DNA from: Actinomyces minihominis
Lineage (GTDB): Bacteria > Actinomycetota > Actinomycetes > Actinomycetales > Actinomycetaceae
DNA: 64,000 nt
NCBI RefSeq assembly: GCF_900187855.1
Contig: NZ_FYEG01000001.1
Span: forward strand, 62,001 to 126,000
Reading direction: 5' to 3'
In this document: in pieces, positions 58,753-64,000 of the stretch
How the letters are laid out: each line of letters opens with the position of its first letter
Numbering within the stretch: the first letter of the stretch is position 1
Notes under the pieces: model-generated
Seen by the model: the letters and a program-made list of their open reading frames with translations, nothing else
The model's database searches: none
What the model was told of the DNA's origin: nothing
Program-made: the position numbers and the translations under genes

Positions 58753-59403
58753 TTAGGCCCCCTTTGCAGCGGTACGTACCATAACAACGGCCTTGCGAGG
58801 GCCGGGGATGGCGCCCTTGATCAGCAGGAGACCGCGGTCGGTGTCAACACCCTGAATAGTCAGGTTCTGAACCGTGCGCTTGTCGCCACCCATACGGCCG
58901 GCCATGCGCTGTCCCTTGAAGATTCGACCCGGTGTGGAGCATGCGCCGATTGAACCGGGCTTGCGGTGGATCTTGTGGGCACCGTGGGATGCAGGGCCAC
59001 CGGCGAAGCCGTGACGCTTCATCACACCTGCGAAGCCCTTACCCTTGGTGTTGCCGGAAACGTCAACCTTGGCACCAACCTCAAAGGTATCCGCAGCCAG
59101 TTCGGAACCCAGAGCGAACTCTGTGGCACCCTTGGTGCGGAACTCAGCGAGGTGACGCTTAGGGGCGACTCCAGCCTTTTCAAAGTGGCCAAGCAGGGGC
59201 TTGGTCACGCGGCGAGGATCAATGTCCTCAAAGCCGATCTGGACGGCGTTGTATCCGTCGTTCTCTTCGGTACGCACCTGAGTAACGACGTTCTTGCCAA
59301 CCTGCACGACCGTCAGGGGAACGACCTTGCCGTTCTCATCCCAGACCTGGGTCATGCCGAGCTTACGGCCGAGTAGGGCCGCAGTCTTGGTGTCAGTAGT
59401 CAT
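58753..59403 (-). CDS. rplC: 50S ribosomal protein L3
   Basis: L3 of 216 residues, [16 protein letters not shown] start, [21 protein letters not shown] with the conserved Gln/Gly loop, and [16 protein letters not shown]. Confidence 0.98.
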   Translation of the reverse strand: MTTDTKTAALLGRKLGMTQVWDENGKVVPLTVVQVGKNVVTQVRTEENDGYNAVQIGFEDIDPRRVTKPLLGHFEKAGVAPKRHLAEFRTKGATEFALGSELAADTFEVGAKVDVSGNTKGKGFAGVMKRHGFAGGPASHGAHKIHRKPGSIGACSTPGRIFKGQRMAGRMGGDKRTVQNLTIQGVDTDRGLLLIKGAIPGPRKAVVMVRTAAKGA

Positions 59404-59413
59404 TCCGATGTCC

Positions 59414-59722
59414 TCAGAGCTTGATTTCGATGTTCACGTCTGCAGGCAGATCGAGTCGCATGAGCGAGTCGACGGCCTTAGGCGTGGGATCAATGATGTC
59501 GATGAGCCGCTTGTGCGTGCGCATCTCGAACTGCTCGCGGCTGTCCTTGTACTTATGTGGCGACCGAATAACGACAAAAACGTTCTTCTCGGTCGGAAGC
59601 GGTACTGGCCCCACAACAGTGGCGCCGGCACGCTGCACAGTATCTACAATCTTGCGCGCAGAGCTATCGATGACCTCGTGGTCATACGACTTCAGCCGGA
59701 TGCGGATCTTTTGTCCCGCCAT
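59414..59722 (-). CDS. rpsJ: 30S ribosomal protein S10
   Basis: S10 (NusE) of 102 residues, [17 protein letters not shown] and [18 protein letters not shown] 59722 was chosen because the 25-codon extension is not S10-like and GAGAAGAGGT precedes this ATG. First gene of the S10 cluster; also acts in antitermination. Confidence 0.98.
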   Translation of the reverse strand: MAGQKIRIRLKSYDHEVIDSSARKIVDTVQRAGATVVGPVPLPTEKNVFVVIRSPHKYKDSREQFEMRTHKRLIDIIDPTPKAVDSLMRLDLPADVNIEIKL

Positions 59723-60234
59723 GCCGTCTACCTCTTCTCGTACAGATTTTCTTCCACCGACCCCCGCATTCGGGCGTGTCCAAAATCGGACACACACTAT
59801 TGCGGCACCCAGATTGGCTCTGGTTGGGCCAAGTGTCTTGTCTAAAGAACTCTGGCGCCGGGATCCGCTAAAGCCGACTTGTTTTTCCCACGTCTTGAAC
59901 CCTGGTTTCTGTGAACAGCCGCAAGCGGCTGCACACTAAGAATGCTTCCTGTTGAAAGCTGGGTTGTGGAGTATTCCCGTCGGCCAGGCTCTGGTACCCG
60001 GGCCTTACCTTCCTGCTATTTTCCACTCTCGAGGGGGCTGTTGAACAGTCCCAACCGAGTGCGTAGATAACATTCCGGCGCACCCTACTTTCGCAGGGCA
60101 GCTTGGATAGTTTGGCACGGTTTTCCAGTCGGCGCCAACTTCCTGTTACGAGATTCACGCCACCGGAGACCCGCTTCGGCCCCAATGCTCCCGTCTCGGG
60201 CGTGTCGCGCAGTGCAATCTCGGTTGATGTCGAG
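59723..60234 (-). other. 512-bp leader/intergenic region upstream of rpsJ
   Basis: No convincing protein frame. It must contain the promoter of the S10 cluster and the end of the mnmA transcript. I see a 7-bp hairpin at 59916-59931, an inverted repeat TTGGC/GCCAA near 59815-59833, and a TGTCCGATTTTGGACA hairpin near 59778-59793 just ahead of rpsJ. No -35/-10 pair with good spacing stands out. A long structured leader fits an autoregulated ribosomal protein operon. Confidence 0.55.
59916..59931. other. Stem-loop in the rpsJ leader
   Basis: CAGCCGC-AA-GCGGCTG, a perfect 7-bp stem with a 2-nt loop about 195 nt upstream of rpsJ. Confidence 0.5.
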
Positions 60235-61434
60235 TTATGCAGGCACCGGTGCCGCTGATGGCGCCAGCCTGCTTCCCACCCTTGTCGAGGACGCTATCGT
60301 ACCCTCGGCGACCACTCTCGACCCCCGGTAGAGGACTAGCGACTGGCCCGGGGCGACCCCCCGAATCGGCTCCGCAAGCGTAACCACCAGGTGCTCCCCG
60401 GCGCCCTCGACCACCTGTACGGAGGTGATCACAGACGGTGTTCCGTGGGCTCGGATTTGGGCGGTCAGTACCTCGGAAGGCACTTCGTTCAGTCCCCGCC
60501 CCCCCATCGTCGCCCCAAAGGCAACCTGGGCTTCCTGGTTCACTTCCAGTTCGGATGGACCCGACTGCCACACCAGGTTGCGGGTGGTGATGGTGTCAAC
60601 CGAGAGAAGCGTCGATTCACCCACCACAACCGTGTTGGTGGAGGGATCGGTCTCGAGGACGTACCTGGGCCGACCCGATTCCGAGGGGCGACCAATGCGC
60701 AGTCCCTTACGCTGACCAATAGTGAAGCGGTAGTACCCATCATGCTCACCGAGGACGTTGCCCTCGGTATCAACGATGTCGCCCGGGGCGGAGCCCAGGT
60801 GCCTCTCAAGGAACCCGCCCGTGTCACCGTCTGGGATAAAGCAAATGTCATAGGAATCCGGCTTGTTTGATACCCCCAGTCCACGAAGTTCCGCCTGCTC
60901 ACGAACCCAGGCTTTGTCCGGAGCTTCACCGAGCGGGAGGAGCACGTGTGAGAGGTCCTCGCTACCCATCACCGCCAGGACATAGCTCTGATCCTTCAAT
61001 TCATCGTTGCCCCGGTGCAGCTCCGGGCCCGATTCTCCGTGAATGAGCTTGGCGTAATGACCGGTGCAGACCGCATCGAAACCGAGGGCGAGACCTCGCT
61101 CTAGCAACTCTCTAAACTTAACGAACTCGTTGCAGCGCACACAGGGGTTCGGGGTGTGCCCGGCCCGGTACTCACTAAGAAAGTCGTCAATCACAGCGTC
61201 CTCAAACTGCTGTGAGAGATCCCAGACATAGTAGGGAATCCCCATGATTTCGGCTGCCCGCGCGGCATCCTGTGAGTCCTCGAGGGAACAGCAGCCCCGC
61301 GAACCCACGCGACATGCCTGCGGTTCGCTCGACAGTGCCATATGAACAGCTGTGACATCGTGGCCGGCCTCGACAGCCAGCGCGGCGGCAACCGCTGAAT
61401 CCACCCCGCCTGAAAGAGCCGCGAGTACCCTCAC
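60235..61434 (-). CDS. mnmA: tRNA-specific 2-thiouridylase
   Basis: Adds sulfur to U34 of Glu, Gln and Lys tRNAs. The 399-residue protein has the PP-loop ALSGGVDSAV at residues 5-14, the first catalytic Cys in NPCVRCNEFVKF, the second in DSYDICFIP, and FTIGQRKGL. The actinobacterial RGCCSLEDSQDA insertion is present. GTG 61434 has AAGAGGTGG upstream. The cysteine desulfurase just upstream is its likely sulfur donor. Confidence 0.96.
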   Translation of the reverse strand: MRVLAALSGGVDSAVAAALAVEAGHDVTAVHMALSSEPQACRVGSRGCCSLEDSQDAARAAEIMGIPYYVWDLSQQFEDAVIDDFLSEYRAGHTPNPCVRCNEFVKFRELLERGLALGFDAVCTGHYAKLIHGESGPELHRGNDELKDQSYVLAVMGSEDLSHVLLPLGEAPDKAWVREQAELRGLGVSNKPDSYDICFIPDGDTGGFLERHLGSAPGDIVDTEGNVLGEHDGYYRFTIGQRKGLRIGRPSESGRPRYVLETDPSTNTVVVGESTLLSVDTITTRNLVWQSGPSELEVNQEAQVAFGATMGGRGLNEVPSEVLTAQIRAHGTPSVITSVQVVEGAGEHLVVTLAEPIRGVAPGQSLVLYRGSRVVAEGTIASSTRVGSRLAPSAAPVPA

Positions 61435-61488
61435 CGCCCACCTCTTTTCTCTGTCTTTCTAAAGTTAACTGCAACCAGGTTGCGCAGA

Positions 61489-62679
61489 CTACCTGCTGTC
61501 AAACCGATCCATGCGCTGGGCCTGTTCGAGGGCGTGCGGCAGCGCACCAAGGAACGCATCGATATCGCCCGTAGTAGTTGTTTTCCCCAGCGAGACCCGC
61601 AGGACCCCTCGCGCCTCGCGGTCGTCCCTTCCCATGGCCAGCAGAACCGAGGAGGGTCTGGTGACACCGGCGTGACAGGCGGAGCCGGCCGAGACATGAA
61701 CCCCCTGGCGGTCCATTTCCAGGAGTAGAACCTCCGGGTGGGACGTCGGAAGGCTCAGGTGCACGATTGAGGGCACTGTGTTGGCGGAGGTGGTCAGCGT
61801 GACACCCCGTGGAAGATGGGAAACCAGGTAATCACGGTGCTGCTTCGCCTTTTCGGCGCGCTCAGCCACCTCTGCCACCGCCTCTTCCGCGGCAATGCTC
61901 AATGCAACCGCCCCTGCGACATCGGGGGTACCGGACCGTCTGCCACTTTCGTGTCCCCCACCGGGTCTGTCAGTAACCAGGTTGACCCCGCGCTTCACAA
62001 GCAGCGCCCCCGTACCGACCGGTGCCCCAAACTTGTGTCCACCGAGGGTGAGAAGGTCGAGATCAAGCTGCGCAAACGATAGTTGGAGGTTTCCGACGGC
62101 CTGGGTGGCATCGGAGTGGACCCGTGCGAGAGGCGCGAACTCTCGCACCCATGACACCAGTTCGGAAAGAGGTTGGACCACCCCGGTCTCCGAACAGACC
62201 AGACCCGCGGACGCCAGTGCTAGCCTGCGCTCACCGACAAGGCCCTCGAGCCCCTCCAGTTCAATGACACCTCGGCTATCGACAGGAATGACCTCCTGCG
62301 CTATCCCGAATGCCTGCAGGGCAACCTTCTGCTCCCGTACCGCCGGGTGCTCCACCGCCGAGGTCAGCCAGATCCACCTGCTAGTTCCCCCCGAACTCAC
62401 GCCCTGATCACGGACCGAGCGGGCGCCGCCGGTTACTCCAAGCGCCGCAGACTCTGTAGCACCCGAGGTGAAAATCACCTCGGGTCGCTCGGCACCCAGG
62501 GCCACCGCAAGGCGCTCACGGGCATCCTCCAGGAGCAGCCGAGCAGCCCTACCCCCGGCATGTAGAGAACTGGGGTTACCGGGTGTGCTCGACAGCTTCT
62601 CCGCGGTCTCAAACCAGGCGAGCCGCGCAGACTCCCGCATCGGGGTGGTCGCAGCATGATCCAGGTAGACCGGCACCAT
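61489..62679 (-). CDS. Cysteine desulfurase (NifS/IscS class)
   Basis: A 396-residue PLP enzyme that mobilises sulfur from cysteine. YLDHAATTPM is at the start, the PLP lysine is in LTLGGHKFGAPVG, and the persulfide Cys is in SAGSACHAG near residue 325. It lies 54 bp ahead of mnmA, so sulfur delivery to tRNA is the probable role; iron-sulfur assembly is also possible. Confidence 0.94.
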   Translation of the reverse strand: MVPVYLDHAATTPMRESARLAWFETAEKLSSTPGNPSSLHAGGRAARLLLEDARERLAVALGAERPEVIFTSGATESAALGVTGGARSVRDQGVSSGGTSRWIWLTSAVEHPAVREQKVALQAFGIAQEVIPVDSRGVIELEGLEGLVGERRLALASAGLVCSETGVVQPLSELVSWVREFAPLARVHSDATQAVGNLQLSFAQLDLDLLTLGGHKFGAPVGTGALLVKRGVNLVTDRPGGGHESGRRSGTPDVAGAVALSIAAEEAVAEVAERAEKAKQHRDYLVSHLPRGVTLTTSANTVPSIVHLSLPTSHPEVLLLEMDRQGVHVSAGSACHAGVTRPSSVLLAMGRDDREARGVLRVSLGKTTTTGDIDAFLGALPHALEQAQRMDRFDSR

Positions 62680-62703
62680 CGGATATCTCGTTGATGCTCG
62701 GGT

Positions 62704-63684
62704 TTAGCCGAGCTGCTCGAAGGTCTCAAGAAGCTGCGGTACGACCTCGTTGAGGTCACCGACCACAGCGAAATCCGCCAGCTCTAGAATCGGGGCATCC
62801 GGGTCGTCAACCACGGCCACGATCACCTCGGATCCGAGCATGCCGCAGGTATGGTGAACGGCCCCCGACACACCCAGCCCGATGTAAAGCTTGGGCGCAA
62901 CCGTAACGCCTGTCTGGCCAATCTGCGCGGAACGCTCCACCCAGCCCTCATCGCAGGCAACCCGTGTTGCACCAACCGCGCCACCGAGGGCATCAGCCAG
63001 CTGCTCCACCAGCGTGAAGTCACCGTCAACACCCCGGCCACCAACCACGACGACATCCGCGTCACCAAGACTGATGCGGGTCCCCTTAGGCTCACTCCGA
63101 GTTGAAACAACCTCAACCCCGAGGGCTCCTGGCGAAAGTTCAGCGGCGATTGGCACCACCACTCCCTCACCGGCCGGACCCTCATCAGGCCCAACACCGG
63201 AGTTCAGAGCAAGCACGGGGAACCCATGAGTGACATGGAAGGCAGTCGCCCACGATCCACCCAACGCCGACTTCTCAGCGACGATACGCCCGTCATCGAC
63301 ACGCAGGCTCGAAACATCAACGGCCCCACCCGCTGCCGAGGTGGCAGACAGCATGGCGGTTACAGCCCTACCCAGGTAGTTCGAGGTAGTGAGGACAGCG
63401 CCCGAGTTACCAAGCTGGGTGAGCGCTATCCGCGCTACATCAGCGACCGCCGCGGGAACCGCGGGCGAGTAGCCGCTTGCTTGCGGAACATAGACTGTTT
63501 GGGCTCCGCCAGCGCGGCATCCCTCTTCGTCGACCTCCGGGGAAACACTAAGTGCAACCACCGGCCCCTCGGTCAGGGTGGAGGCAAGGTGCAGCAGCTT
63601 CGAGGATGCCGCGGAAAGTGTGGGGACAGACTCGGTCCTGTCATTTTCAACCAGGACCAGAATGGGCTGGGTAATGAGTTCCAT
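62704..63684 (-). CDS. etfA: Electron transfer flavoprotein subunit alpha
   Basis: A 326-residue FixB/EtfA protein. The C-terminal FAD domain has the CDEGWVERSAQIGQTG segment, HTCGMLGSEVIVAVV, DPDAPILELADFAVVGDL. It forms a dimer with EtfB and carries electrons from acyl-CoA or other dehydrogenases to the quinone pool. GGGGAG precedes ATG 63684. Confidence 0.95.
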   Translation of the reverse strand: MELITQPILVLVENDRTESVPTLSAASSKLLHLASTLTEGPVVALSVSPEVDEEGCRAGGAQTVYVPQASGYSPAVPAAVADVARIALTQLGNSGAVLTTSNYLGRAVTAMLSATSAAGGAVDVSSLRVDDGRIVAEKSALGGSWATAFHVTHGFPVLALNSGVGPDEGPAGEGVVVPIAAELSPGALGVEVVSTRSEPKGTRISLGDADVVVVGGRGVDGDFTLVEQLADALGGAVGATRVACDEGWVERSAQIGQTGVTVAPKLYIGLGVSGAVHHTCGMLGSEVIVAVVDDPDAPILELADFAVVGDLNEVVPQLLETFEQLG

Positions 63685-63693
63685 TGCGCTCCC

Positions 63694-64000
63694 CTACAGC
63701 TCTACTCGATCGGTAATGAACTCGGCAAGCAACCGTCCCGCGTCCCCCGAGTCCGTCACAACCACCCCGGCTTCACGAAGCTTCGGGTCGGCAGCGAGCA
63801 CCTCGATGGAACTCAGCGTGATGCCATCCAGGTCAATCCCGGCCTCAGCAAGCTCATCTACCTCCCAGACATCAAGGGGCTTGGAGCGTGCGGCACGTAG
63901 CTCTTTAAATGACGGGTAGCGAGGCTCGTTAATCTGGTCGGTCACCGACACAACAACGGGGGTCGCGGACCGCAGGACATCTTCATTTCCGTCCGCCCTA
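63694..64000 (-). CDS. etfB: Electron transfer flavoprotein subunit beta (5' part beyond window)
   Basis: The frame is open to the right edge, so only the C-terminal 102 codons are visible. The segment VVSVTDQINEPRYPSFKELR is the EtfB signature that contacts AMP and the partner subunit. It ends 9 bp before etfA. Confidence 0.93.
   Translation of the reverse strand, partial: RADGNEDVLRSATPVVVSVTDQINEPRYPSFKELRAARSKPLDVWEVDELAEAGIDLDGITLSSIEVLAADPKLREAGVVVTDSGDAGRLLAEFITDRVEL

Noticed and set aside
59868-60571. Minus-strand frames of 105 and 138 codons upstream of rpsJ
   Set aside because: One overlaps the mnmA 3' end out of frame and neither has protein-like composition; the region is better read as a leader.

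Overview
The window reads as a chromosome segment from a high-GC actinobacterium. The evidence is a WhiB3/WhiD-type protein, a GuaB3 paralogue of IMP dehydrogenase, a B-type sdhC-sdhA-sdhB succinate dehydrogenase, a PpgK-like ROK kinase, a CIRCE-controlled groES, many GTG starts, and S10/spc/alpha ribosomal clusters with zinc-type S14 and L36 and no rpsD beside rpoA. An Actinomycetaceae-like lineage is my best guess; this is inference, because no rRNA gene lies in the window. I see no tRNA, rRNA, insertion sequence, prophage or CRISPR array.

Layout, left to right. 1-3838: a partial dynamin-like GTPase, a DUF1622 membrane protein, then ispE and rsmA. 4084-9655: a plus-strand sugar-uptake cassette (ROK repressor, solute-binding lipoprotein, two permeases, ROK kinase) placed between rsmA-ispE and tatD. 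9624-15674: tatD, a GMP synthase lacking its glutaminase catalytic centre, and an asymmetric heterodimeric ABC exporter. 15969-20979: pta-ackA-nadE and a small membrane protein. 21048-28546: fumC, guaB3, an exonuclease, guaB, whiB, groES and a GCS2-family ligase. 28543-40602: tsaD, sdhCAB, an operon of nnrD, a GRP-family sugar transporter, alr, tsaE, tsaB and rimI, then coaA and glmM. 40732-59722: rpsI, rplM, truA, a PpgK-like kinase, and the alpha, spc and S10 clusters with secY, adk, map and infA. 60235-64000: mnmA, a cysteine desulfurase, and etfA plus partial etfB.

The genes describe a heterotroph taking up sugars by an ABC importer and a GRP permease, phosphorylating them with ROK kinases, excreting or assimilating acetate through Pta-AckA, and respiring through succinate dehydrogenase, fumarase and ETF. 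Housekeeping functions cover guanine nucleotides, isoprenoids, NAD, CoA, peptidoglycan precursors, t6A and 2-thiouridine tRNA modification, and translation.

The strongest leads are: (i) GuaA with about 80 residues of its GATase domain, including Cys-His-Glu, missing; (ii) a C8 tract that takes the ROK kinase start codon out of frame with its ATP-binding motif; (iii) an ABC exporter in which one subunit has lost Walker A and the other has lost the LSGGQ signature; (iv) several operon-first genes with a -10 hexamer 6-7 nt before the start codon, which suggests leaderless mRNAs and includes all three gua genes.
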